Counted from the stretch's first letter, positions 1 through 7,025 are shown. The stretch: 9,589 nucleotides of DNA from Chloroflexota bacterium (GCA_022572865.1 JACZVB010000028.1:1-9589); one strand, 5' to 3'. Notes: a model not told the origin generated them from the letters alone. Translations and numbers: made by a program.

Positions 1-1
1 G

Positions 2-589
2 AAGCTTCTCACCACCAAGGCCGAGCGGAGCATCCCGATGGAATACACGGACCGCCCGATCCCCAGGCTACTGAAGATACTATTCCCCATCGTTGTGCTG
101 ATCATCGGCGGCCTCCTGGCGCCCAAGGCAGCCCCGCTGCTCACCATGTTTATGTTCGGCAATCTCCTAAGGGAATCGGGGGTGGTGGACAGGCTGTCCA
201 ACACCGCCCAGAGCGAGCTTATAAACATAGTCACAATTCTCCTGGGACTGGTCATCGGCTCGATCATGACGGGCGATACCTTCTTACAGCTCTTCACCCT
301 CAAGAGTCTGGGCCTGGGGCTTGGGGCCTTTGTTATAGGCACCTCGGCCGGAGTGATGTTCGGTAAACTGATGATGGTGGTCTCGGGCAGGAAGATCAAC
401 CCGCTGATCGGGGCGGCCGGGGTGTCGGCCGTGCCCATGGCTGCCCGTGTCGTGCAGCGAATGGGACAGAAGGAGAGGCCGGATAATTTCCTCCTCATGC
501 ACGCCATGGGCCCCAACGTGGCGGGGGTAATCGGCTCAGCCCTGGCGGGTGGTGTCCTTCTGTCCCGGGTTCCGGCCCTGGCCGGATAG
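2..589 (+). CDS. Sodium ion-translocating decarboxylase, beta subunit (C-terminal part)
   Basis: This is the membrane subunit of a biotin-dependent decarboxylase pump (OadB/GcdB/MmdB family). It couples decarboxylation of a carboxybiotinyl carrier to Na+ export. The frame is open from base 2, before the first internal ATG at 38, and reads a family-typical KLLTTKAER stretch, so the gene starts upstream of the window. About 196 codons are present; the family runs to roughly 370-430 residues. Several hydrophobic helices are visible. The hallmark region VIII motif [18 protein letters not shown] lies at about 395-448. It keeps the Asn, Gly, Ser and Arg (codons at 398, 410, 425 and 446) that correspond to the conserved N373/G377/S382/R389 of Klebsiella OadB. 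The essential Asp of the N-terminal half lies outside the window. The substrate (oxaloacetate, methylmalonyl-CoA or glutaconyl-CoA) cannot be told from this subunit. The amidohydrolase gene follows after 37 bases. Confidence 0.93.
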   Translation, partial: KLLTTKAERSIPMEYTDRPIPRLLKILFPIVVLIIGGLLAPKAAPLLTMFMFGNLLRESGVVDRLSNTAQSELINIVTILLGLVIGSIMTGDTFLQLFTLKSLGLGLGAFVIGTSAGVMFGKLMMVVSGRKINPLIGAAGVSAVPMAARVVQRMGQKERPDNFLLMHAMGPNVAGVIGSALAGGVLLSRVPALAG

Positions 590-614
590 CCCGGTAGATG
601 GAGGAGACTCGAAC

Positions 615-624
615 AGGGAGGTGA
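615..624 (+). promoter_or_regulatory. Ribosome binding site of the amidohydrolase gene
   Basis: AGGGAGGTGA is a near-perfect anti-16S match. Its GGAGG core ends 5 bases before ATG 627. It decides the start: the longer in-frame reading from 549 would overlap the preceding gene and add 26 residues that do not resemble the family. Confidence 0.8.
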
Positions 625-626
625 AG

Positions 627-2228
627 ATGGTCTCGGAGCACCTGGCCCCCGACCTCATCGGCGTCAACGGCAATATCATAACCGTCGATCCCTACCAGCC
701 CAGGGCCCAGGCCGTCGCCATCAGGGACGGTAGTTTTGTGGCCGTGGGAGACAACGACGATATCAAAGCCCTGTCTGGCCCCGGCACCAGGGTCCTGGAC
801 TTCGGCGGGAAAACCGTAGTCCCCGGGTTCATCGACGCCCACATTCACGTTCTCTACAGCGGCATTCGCCACATCCTGATGGCCGACTGCGCCCTGCCCT
901 CCATAGGAGAGGTCCAGGAGGCCCTGCGTCTCAGGGCACGGGGCAAGCCTGCGGGAGAGTGGGTGCAGGGCTTCAAGTTCGACGACACCAAGACCAGAGA
1001 GAACCGTTTTTTAAACCGGAGCGACCTGGATGCGGTAAGCACCGTTCATCCCCTCCTGGTGTCCCACAGGGCGGGGCACGTCTACTACACCAACTCCAGA
1101 GGCCTGGAGGTGCTGGGAGTCAATAAGAACACCCCGGACCCTCCCGGAGGCAGATATGGACGGGACCCGGCCACCGGCGAGCTCGACGGCGTCCTCTACG
1201 AGACCGCAGCGGACAGAATCAGATTCCAGCTTCTCTCCCTGGTGGACCCGGATGTGCGCCGGAAGGGGCTTAGCACCATCTGCAAGATGTTCACCGCCGC
1301 AGGCCTCACCTCCGTTCACGATGCCCTGGTGACCAGCGATGACGTGGGAATCTATCAGGAGGCCTGGGAGAATGGTGACCTGCCACTCAGGGTCTACATG
1401 CTGATCCACTACAACTCCTTCGCCGGGTTCCGGGAGTCGGGCCTGAGGACCGGGTTCGGCGACGAACGCCTTCGAGTGGGCGGCGTCAAGATGATCGCCG
1501 ACGGCGCCATCGCCTCCCGGACAGCCTATCTGTCCGAGCCCTATGAAGGTTCCACGGACGACTGCGGAATCAGGGTCATGGACCCGGAGGAGGTGGAGCG
1601 GAAGGTGATGGAGGTCCACAAGGCGGGGTATCAGGTGTGCATCCATTCTAATGGTGACGCCACTATAGACATGGTGCTGACCGCATACGAAAAGGCCCAG
1701 AAGGCTTACCCTCGCCCCGATACACGCCACCGGCTTGAGCACTGCACCCTGGTCAATCCATCCCTGCTGAAGCGGATGAAGAAGATGGGCTGTGTGGCTA
1801 CCCCCTTCTGTACCTACGTCTACTACCACGGCGAGAAGATGCACTTCTACGGCGAGGAACGGGCCAAGTGGATGTTTGCCCAGCGCTCCTTCCTGGACTT
1901 CGGAGTCGTCGCGACGGGGGCCACAGATTATCCCCCCGGCCCCTACGAACCGCTCCTGGGCATCCAGAGCTGTGTTACCAGGACCGATAGCAATGGCAAT
2001 GTATGGGGCGAGAACCAGAAGGTCTCAGTGGAGGAAGCCCTCAAGATATATACCATGCACGGCGCCTACGCCTCCTTCGAGGAGAACCTGAAGGGCTCTA
2101 TTACCGCCGAGAAGCTGGCCGACCTGGTTGTCCTGGGCTCCGACCTCACCGCCGTCGACCCTCATACCATCAAGGACATCCCCGTGGAGCTGACCATGGT
2201 GGGGGGTGAGGTGGTCTACGAGGCCTAG
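627..2228 (+). CDS. YtcJ-like metal-dependent amidohydrolase (Amidohydro_3)
   Basis: A 533-residue TIM-barrel hydrolase of the amidohydrolase superfamily, probably cytoplasmic because no signal peptide is seen. The N-terminus carries the small beta-sandwich typical of the family (NGNIITVD, about 14-21). The metal-binding VVPGFIDAHIHV follows, with His72 and His74. Other likely ligands are Lys288 in GGVKMIADGAI (candidate carbamylated lysine), His340 in CIHSNGD, His372 in RHRLEH and Asp434 in ATDYPPGP. The C-terminus returns to the sandwich (EKLADLVVLGSDL, about 495-507). Length matches the family at about 530-560. Characterised relatives such as N-substituted formamide deformylase cleave C-N bonds, but the family is broad and the substrate is unknown. 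The SDR gene starts 35 bases after the stop, suggesting cotranscription and a role in processing an organic amide or ester. Confidence 0.93.
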   Translation: MVSEHLAPDLIGVNGNIITVDPYQPRAQAVAIRDGSFVAVGDNDDIKALSGPGTRVLDFGGKTVVPGFIDAHIHVLYSGIRHILMADCALPSIGEVQEALRLRARGKPAGEWVQGFKFDDTKTRENRFLNRSDLDAVSTVHPLLVSHRAGHVYYTNSRGLEVLGVNKNTPDPPGGRYGRDPATGELDGVLYETAADRIRFQLLSLVDPDVRRKGLSTICKMFTAAGLTSVHDALVTSDDVGIYQEAWENGDLPLRVYMLIHYNSFAGFRESGLRTGFGDERLRVGGVKMIADGAIASRTAYLSEPYEGSTDDCGIRVMDPEEVERKVMEVHKAGYQVCIHSNGDATIDMVLTAYEKAQKAYPRPDTRHRLEHCTLVNPSLLKRMKKMGCVATPFCTYVYYHGEKMHFYGEERAKWMFAQRSFLDFGVVATGATDYPPGPYEPLLGIQSCVTRTDSNGNVWGENQKVSVEEALKIYTMHGAYASFEENLKGSITAEKLADLVVLGSDLTAVDPHTIKDIPVELTMVGGEVVYEA

Positions 2229-2251
2229 ACTTCCCGGACTATCCCATCCAT

Positions 2252-2260
2252 AAGGAGGAG
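2252..2260 (+). promoter_or_regulatory. Ribosome binding site of the SDR gene
   Basis: AAGGAGGAG, with its GGAGG core 5 bases before GTG 2264. It supports a GTG start, and no closer in-frame ATG exists. Confidence 0.8.
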
Positions 2261-2263
2261 GGC

Positions 2264-3022
2264 GTGAGCGAAAAGCTGCAGGGAAAGATAAGCATCGTCA
2301 CGGGCGCCGCATCCGGCATCTGCCGGGAGACCGCGCTCCTATTGGCCCGAGAGGGCTCCAGGGTTGTCGTGGCCGACGTGGACTCGGTAGGGGGAGAGGA
2401 GACGGTCGCAAGGGCCCAGGGCCAGGGGGGAGAGGTGCTTTTCATCCAAACCGATGTCTCCCGGCCCGACCAGGTACAGGCCCTGGTAGACAAGACCCTG
2501 GACGCCTTCGGCAAGCTGGACGTTCTGGTCAACGGGGCTGCTCGCCAGGTGCCGGCGCCGCCCCTGGCGGAGGTCACCGAGGAGGAGTGGGACCTGGTTA
2601 TGGACATCAACATCAAGGGGGTCTTTCTCTCCTGCAAATACGCCATCCCTGCCATGCTTCGAGGGGGCGGGGGTACGATAGTGAACGTAGCGTCCTCCGT
2701 AGTCCTGAGGGGCGGCGCCTTCTCCCTTCCCTATGCCGTAAGCAAGGCCGGCGTGGTCCAGTTGACCAAGACCGCCAGCAGCCAGTATTGCTCTCAGGGC
2801 ATAAGGGTCAACTGCGTCATCCCCGGACTCATCGACTCCCCGGGTGCTGAGAGGGTCGAAGGACGGTTGGGGACCTTCGACCAGGTGGTGGCCTCGATTC
2901 CCGTGGGCCGGGTCGGCCAGCCCGAGGATGTAGCCGGCCTGATACTGTACCTGGCTTCCGAGGACTCTTCCTACGTATCCGGTTCCTGCTTCGTCATCGA
3001 CGGCGGCCAACACGTCAAGTAG
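2264..3022 (+). CDS. SDR family NAD(P)-dependent oxidoreductase
   Basis: A 252-residue classical short-chain dehydrogenase/reductase (FabG-like fold), normal for the family at about 250. The cofactor motif is TGAASGIC (13-20), where the last Gly of TGxxxGxG is Cys20. Asp38 at the end of beta-2 favours NAD(H) over NADP(H) by family rules. TDV (63-65), N90 of the NGAA motif and N116 are in place. The catalytic Ser144, Tyr157 and Lys161 (YAVSK) are present with the same Ser-Tyr spacing as FabG. The C-terminus ends with the usual SGSCFVIDGG. It probably oxidises a secondary alcohol or reduces a ketone; the substrate is unknown. It uses a GTG start with a strong ribosome binding site and is the third gene of the co-directional set. 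Its stop is 64 bases from the stop of the convergent KAP-ClpN gene. Confidence 0.95.
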   Translation: MSEKLQGKISIVTGAASGICRETALLLAREGSRVVVADVDSVGGEETVARAQGQGGEVLFIQTDVSRPDQVQALVDKTLDAFGKLDVLVNGAARQVPAPPLAEVTEEEWDLVMDINIKGVFLSCKYAIPAMLRGGGGTIVNVASSVVLRGGAFSLPYAVSKAGVVQLTKTASSQYCSQGIRVNCVIPGLIDSPGAERVEGRLGTFDQVVASIPVGRVGQPEDVAGLILYLASEDSSYVSGSCFVIDGGQHVK

Positions 3023-3032
3023 CCGGGTTCTC

Positions 3033-3083
3033 AGGGAACTGCATCACACATCACTTCACAACGTAACGCAAGAATAGTTCCCT
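3033..3083. terminator. Inverted repeat between convergent genes, possible terminator
   Basis: AGGGAACT (3033-3040) and AGTTCCCT (3076-3083) form a perfect 8-base inverted repeat around a 35-base spacer. It lies between the SDR stop and the stop of the convergent KAP-ClpN gene. A short T-rich stretch (TTGTTTA) follows the right arm on the + strand. The loop is long for an intrinsic terminator, so it may instead be a weak bidirectional terminator, a protein site, or chance. Confidence 0.35.
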
Positions 3084-3086
3084 TGT

Positions 3087-4790
3087 TTAGGCTGGTTGAG
3101 AAGACATGAGCCGTATCGTTTCTGCTCTTGCCCTATCTAAAGACACTCCGAGAGATTCTAATACTCCCGCTGCAACGCCGTCTCCCTCTCGCAGGATACC
3201 TATCAGAAGGTGCTCGGTGCTGATGTAGGAACGCTGGAGCTTTTTGGCTTCGTCTACGGCCAGTTCTATCACCTTTAAGGACCTGGGTGTGAGGGCGATT
3301 TCACCGATGGAGCTTTTCTCGCCATGTCCGATGATGAACTCTACGGCGGACCGCACCTTGTTGAGCTGGACGCCGAGGTTGACAAGGACCTTGGCCGCTA
3401 CACAGTCCTGCTCCCTGACCAGTCCCAGAAGGATATGCTCCGTGCCTATGTAGTGGTGATTGAAATTCCGAGCTTCTTCCTGGGCGAAGTCGAGCACTGT
3501 TCTTGCCCGCTCGGAAAACTTCGCAAATCTAGGAGAAGTGACCTTATCTTCTTCCTGTTCCTGTAGATTGATAGGTTCTGACTCCTCAACAACTTCGGCA
3601 AAATATATGAGCTGGCTTAGATGCGCAGAAGGGAGCTCCAAAAACCCTCCGCCTGTACTTGAGCGCAGAAACCTTTCTAGACCGGGATATTTCTCAATCA
3701 TAGTCTTGATTACGTTCATCGCATCCGGGTTACCAGTTTCATCACCAGAAAGGTAACGTTTGATACTATCTACTAGTCCTATTTGCTCCATTATTTGCTC
3801 GATGAACCCGGGCCATCTAAATTTCATCCCCATGAAAGCGACCTGAGCTCGCGGGGGTATCTCTAAGCCTGCTTCAACCGCAATTGCGTTGGTGATAAGG
3901 GTATTATTGATGAACCTTTTCACTTCACGAGGATTGTCTTTTGCTATTTCCGGCATCACTTCCTGCAGCGCGTCAGCCGTGTCGTTGTCTAGCCTAGTTA
4001 ACTTTTGTTGAAGCACCTTCACAAACTCCTGTATGTCTTCGGATCGCAGTGTCGGTAGAGCAAATTCAACTTGAATTAGCTTTTTGATATAATCCCCTCC
4101 ACTAATAGGGTATTCCTTACCATAGTGGGCCTCTACTGCATTTACGATTACTTCTTTGTCCAATGCAAGAACGAAAACAAAGCCTTCCGTATCTAGGAAA
4201 ACTTTGATGGCCTCTAGGACTTCGACGGCTTTGTTTGGCAGGCACCGATCAAGATCATCAACCAAAAACACTATGCGTGCATTTTTGCCTTGTTTTAATA
4301 CCGCATTCATAGCAATGTTCAGTTCTGAATGCCATTGATAGTAAAGACTTTTAGCCTCTGCCTGGTGCTCGTTAAGACTGTCCTTCAAACTTAGCTCAGC
4401 AAATCCCGCCTTAAGCGTGGTGCCGACGGCGAACGCTTTCGCTAGCTTACCGATAACTTCACCGAGACTCTGAAAGATCCCTTTTTTACGGTTCAACGAT
4501 TCTTCCAGAGTCTCAAGCATTGGTAATACCATGTGAGACTCGTGCTGATAACGCCATGCATCAAATGGCACTACCAGAACGTTAGTTTCATGTTTCTCCA
4601 GTTGTTGTTGTATCTTGTTGAGTAGAGTGGTTTTCCCCTTACCCCATGGGCCGAAAATGCCTATTTTGAAGCGTGGCTCGCTATTAATGATTGCGTTTGT
4701 CAGCACACTCGAATACTCTTCAAATCGGAAAAGTGCTTCGGGTTCTGGAAGGTCTAATAGGAGTTCTATGGGCTGACGGCGTTTTGTCAT
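3087..4790 (-). CDS. KAP family P-loop NTPase fused to C-terminal ClpC-type N-domain repeats
   Basis: 567 residues. Residues about 20-345 form a KAP-type (STAND-related) NTPase. Walker A is GPWGKGKT (47-54), Walker B is IVFLVDDLDR (173-182), and the family NPREVKRFINN signature spans 286-296. KAP proteins often carry membrane helices between Walker A and B. Here residues 105-170 are only mildly hydrophobic, so a soluble protein is likely. An acidic linker (402-416) leads to two Clp_N repeats at about 424-488 and 501-566. They closely resemble the ClpC N-domain (FSERAR, YIGTEHILLGLVRE, then TPRSLKVIEL, YISTEHLLIGILRE). No ClpC AAA+ ATPase domains follow. The start is ATG 4790 with GGAGGG (4798-4803) 7 bases upstream. 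KAP NTPases occur in phage-defence and membrane-associated complexes, while Clp_N domains bind adaptors or tagged substrates. The fusion's function is unknown. The NTPase part is AT-rich against its neighbours, suggesting transfer. Confidence 0.92.
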   Translation of the reverse strand: MTKRRQPIELLLDLPEPEALFRFEEYSSVLTNAIINSEPRFKIGIFGPWGKGKTTLLNKIQQQLEKHETNVLVVPFDAWRYQHESHMVLPMLETLEESLNRKKGIFQSLGEVIGKLAKAFAVGTTLKAGFAELSLKDSLNEHQAEAKSLYYQWHSELNIAMNAVLKQGKNARIVFLVDDLDRCLPNKAVEVLEAIKVFLDTEGFVFVLALDKEVIVNAVEAHYGKEYPISGGDYIKKLIQVEFALPTLRSEDIQEFVKVLQQKLTRLDNDTADALQEVMPEIAKDNPREVKRFINNTLITNAIAVEAGLEIPPRAQVAFMGMKFRWPGFIEQIMEQIGLVDSIKRYLSGDETGNPDAMNVIKTMIEKYPGLERFLRSSTGGGFLELPSAHLSQLIYFAEVVEESEPINLQEQEEDKVTSPRFAKFSERARTVLDFAQEEARNFNHHYIGTEHILLGLVREQDCVAAKVLVNLGVQLNKVRSAVEFIIGHGEKSSIGEIALTPRSLKVIELAVDEAKKLQRSYISTEHLLIGILREGDGVAAGVLESLGVSLDRARAETIRLMSSQPA

Positions 4791-4812
4791 TTTCAGTCCC
4801 TCCGCTCATAAT
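4784..4812 (+). promoter_or_regulatory. Predicted sigma-70-type promoter for the MBL hydrolase gene
   Basis: TTGTCA (4784-4789, 5 of 6 to consensus) and CATAAT (4807-4812, 5 of 6) are separated by exactly 17 bases. Transcription would begin near 4819 and give a leader of about 49 bases to ATG 4868. The -35 element overlaps the first codons of the divergent KAP-ClpN gene. Confidence 0.6.
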
Positions 4813-4816
4813 TATA
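4811..4816 (-). promoter_or_regulatory. Possible -10 element of the KAP-ClpN gene
   Basis: On the minus strand this reads TATAAT, a perfect -10 hexamer, ending about 20 bases before ATG 4790. No good -35 lies at 16-18 bases; the nearest weak match is TTAATC at 15. It overlaps the -10 of the divergent + strand promoter by two bases. Confidence 0.35.
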
Positions 4817-4867
4817 CTCTCACAAGGCTAGGATTAATGAGTATGTCTAACATCAGGAGGTATCACC

Positions 4868-5728
4868 ATGGCCCGAGTCGTAGTCCTGGGAGCGGGCACC
4901 CCGACCCCGACCCCGACCCGTTTCGGCTCCTCCTACGTAGTCGAGACCGGCGGGCAGTACATCATGTTCGATTGTGGGCCCGCCGCCACCCACAAGCTGG
5001 TGCAGGCGGGCCTGTGGCCCACGAAGATAGACCACCTCTTCTTCACCCACCATCACTTCGACCACGATATCGACTACCCCTGCTTTCTCCTGTGCAGGTG
5101 GGACCAGAGCATCGGGGTCGAGAACAGGCTTCAGGTCTACGGCCCGACCCTGACCGAGACTCTCACAGAGCGCCTCATAGGGGAGAACGGTGCCTTTACC
5201 CACGACTGGCAGGCCCGGGTGAACCATCCCATCAGCCAGCAGGTATTCGTCAACCGGGGCGGTACCTTGCCCAGAAAGCCCCCCGATGTCTTAGCTAAAG
5301 ACGTTGGGCCGGGCAAGGTGTGCTCGGGCCCCGATTGGGAGGTTACCGCTGCGCACGCCGAGCATGTACAGCCCTGGCTGGACTCCCTGGCCTATCGCCT
5401 GGACGGTCCCTTCGGGAGCATCGTGTTCACCGGCGATACCCAGCCCTGTTCAACCGTGGTGGACCTGGCCAGGGGTGCCGATACTATGCTCTGCATGTGC
5501 TGGGACCATCAGGAGATCATGGACGAGAACGGGGAGGCCAACGGGCAGTGCGGCACCACGGGAGCCGCCAGAATGGCCCAGGAAGCCGGGGTCAAGAGGC
5601 TGGTGCTGGTGCACAGGGGCCCCAATCTTTCGGGGCGGGAATCGGATCACAAGGCCAGAGGCGACATCGACAAGATTTACCAGGGAGAGCTGGTCTTTTC
5701 GGACGAGCTGATGTCCATTCCCCTCTGA
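4868..5728 (+). CDS. MBL-fold metallo-hydrolase (RNase Z/arylsulfatase-like)
   Basis: 286 residues, a complete metallo-beta-lactamase-fold hydrolase close to the RNase Z/ElaC-like branch in layout. The N-terminus VVVLGAGTPTPTPTRFGSS (4-22) matches the first strand and loop of that branch. The zinc motif HHHFDH gives His61, His63, Asp65 and His66. Further likely ligands are His166 (or His163), Asp190 in VFTGDTQP and His249 in LVLVHRG. So both metal sites appear intact. No RNase Z exosite arm is obvious, so tRNA 3' processing is less likely than hydrolysis of a small ester, lactone or phosphodiester. Seven cysteines are present, an unusual number but without a clear pattern. The start is ATG 4868 with AGGAGGT (4855-4861) 6-7 bases ahead. 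It is divergent from the KAP-ClpN gene and convergent with the MFS gene 13 bases away, so it is probably transcribed alone. Confidence 0.92.
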   Translation: MARVVVLGAGTPTPTPTRFGSSYVVETGGQYIMFDCGPAATHKLVQAGLWPTKIDHLFFTHHHFDHDIDYPCFLLCRWDQSIGVENRLQVYGPTLTETLTERLIGENGAFTHDWQARVNHPISQQVFVNRGGTLPRKPPDVLAKDVGPGKVCSGPDWEVTAAHAEHVQPWLDSLAYRLDGPFGSIVFTGDTQPCSTVVDLARGADTMLCMCWDHQEIMDENGEANGQCGTTGAARMAQEAGVKRLVLVHRGPNLSGRESDHKARGDIDKIYQGELVFSDELMSIPL

Positions 5729-5731
5729 GGG

Positions 5732-5753
5732 CCGTCGTTTACTAACTCGACGG
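5732..5753. terminator. Hairpin at the convergent end of the MBL and MFS genes
   Basis: CCGTCG (5732-5737) pairs perfectly with CGACGG (5748-5753) around a 10-base loop that contains the MFS stop codon. It sits just after the MBL stop. No T-tract follows on either strand, so efficiency as an intrinsic terminator is doubtful. Confidence 0.35.
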
Positions 5754-7025
5754 AGCGGCGGCCTGTACCGGCACCCCGGCCACATACATACGACGCATGG
5801 TGGACTCCATGGCGCTGATAATTATGACGGTCAGGAATACCAGGCCCGCTATTGTCAGCACCCAGCCGGGATTGAACAGATCACTGAAGCGGCCGTTGGC
5901 GAAATTCGCGAAGGACATGATCCCGGCAGCATGCATGATGTAGATAGCGCTGACCCGACCCCTGATACCATCGGGCACCACCGACTGGATTAGGATGGCT
6001 GCCAGTATCATGAATCCCGCCTGAGAGGCCCCCATGGCCACAGTTGCCAGCATGGCGAGAGGCAATGTGGGGGCCGCGGCCAGGGCCAGAGGAGCCAGGC
6101 CGCTCCCCACTCCGGTTGCCAGTAAGAGCCGTCCCCGTATCTTTGGCGCCGTGATCGGGGCCACTATCAGGGCGATGGCCAGGGCCCCGAGGCCCACCGT
6201 CATGTTCATGTAGGCGACGCCCCCGCCCCCGGCACCCAGGCGGTTCTCGGAAATCGCCGGCAGCAGCGCCTCGAAGGACATGGTAAAGGCGCAGTGGAAT
6301 ATCACCACGAGTATGACGCGGAAAATGACTGTGTTCCTGTAGGCGTAGGTGAAACCGGAGAACAGGTTTCGCAGTGTGCCTTCGGTGGACTCTACCACCC
6401 CCGTGGATCTGGTGTGTATACGCATAACCAGCAACAGGGCGATAAAGTAGGCCACGGCGGACATGACGAAAACCCACCCGATGTTCATTACGCCCATGAG
6501 AGGCGCAATGATGCCGGGCCCGAGTAGCCGGGTACCGTGAAAGATCGAGTTGACCAGTGCGTAGGCGTTAACCAGGTGTTTTCTCGGCACAAGGTTGGCG
6601 GTAAGGGGCTCCGCCGCCGAGATCTGGGCCGCCATGGCGCTGCCCGTAGCCAGGGCCACCAGAATCAGGTGCCAGATCTGGATGGCGTCCATGAGGACGA
6701 GAACTCCCACTACGAGGTTGATCACGATCTGGAAGACCAGGACCCATGCCAGCAGGTCTCGGCGCACCATCCGGTCGGCCATAAAGCCGGCCAGGATCGG
6801 CACCAGAACGAAGGGGATCATGGCCGCGAAGACCACTATACCCACCCAGGTGCTCCGGTTGGTGTCGGCCAGGTTGAAGGTGAGCCAGGCCCGAGCCGTG
6901 ATCACCGCCCAGGCCGCCGAGTCAGCGCTGGTCAAGGCCAGCCACAGCATTCGAAAGTCTCGGTGGCCCAGGGCCGGGAACAGGCGTTGTTTGGCTAGTT
7001 TGCCGAAATCGGAATGCATTGGCAC
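5742..7025 (-). CDS. MFS transporter, EntS-like (MFS_3 type)
   Basis: 427 residues of mostly hydrophobic sequence consistent with 12 membrane helices in the inner membrane. The loop after helix 2 has the MFS motif A pattern G80-x3-D84-R85-x2-R88-R89. A second signature, VPDGIRGRVSAIY (350-362), is typical of the MFS_3 group that includes enterobactin exporter EntS. A charged loop at about 203-232 separates the two six-helix halves. The C-terminus is a short Ala/Pro/Ser tail. These proteins use the proton gradient to export small molecules such as siderophores or drugs; the cargo here is unknown. The start is uncertain. GTG 7025 is given, and ATG 7019 is equally possible. The only purine-rich match (GAGGA, 7039-7043) lies 13 bases from the GTG, which is far. 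It is divergent from the LLM oxidoreductase gene and convergent with the MBL gene. Confidence 0.9.
   Translation of the reverse strand: MPMHSDFGKLAKQRLFPALGHRDFRMLWLALTSADSAAWAVITARAWLTFNLADTNRSTWVGIVVFAAMIPFVLVPILAGFMADRMVRRDLLAWVLVFQIVINLVVGVLVLMDAIQIWHLILVALATGSAMAAQISAAEPLTANLVPRKHLVNAYALVNSIFHGTRLLGPGIIAPLMGVMNIGWVFVMSAVAYFIALLLVMRIHTRSTGVVESTEGTLRNLFSGFTYAYRNTVIFRVILVVIFHCAFTMSFEALLPAISENRLGAGGGGVAYMNMTVGLGALAIALIVAPITAPKIRGRLLLATGVGSGLAPLALAAAPTLPLAMLATVAMGASQAGFMILAAILIQSVVPDGIRGRVSAIYIMHAAGIMSFANFANGRFSDLFNPGWVLTIAGLVFLTVIIISAMESTMRRMYVAGVPVQAAAPSS

Noticed and set aside
549..626. Longer N-terminus for the amidohydrolase
   Set aside because: It overlaps the upstream gene, and the strong ribosome binding site at 615-624 points to ATG 627.
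1011..1844. Long open frame antisense to the amidohydrolase gene (277 codons)
   Set aside because: It mirrors a well-supported gene in GC-rich DNA, resembles no known family and has no convincing ribosome binding site.
2339..3013. Open frame antisense to the SDR gene
   Set aside because: The SDR on the + strand has all its motifs; the antisense product is low in recognisable features and is a shadow.
3087..3530. A separate Clp_N-only gene rather than a fusion
   Set aside because: The frame is continuous with the NTPase, with no stop or frameshift and no good internal start with a ribosome binding site seen at the junction.
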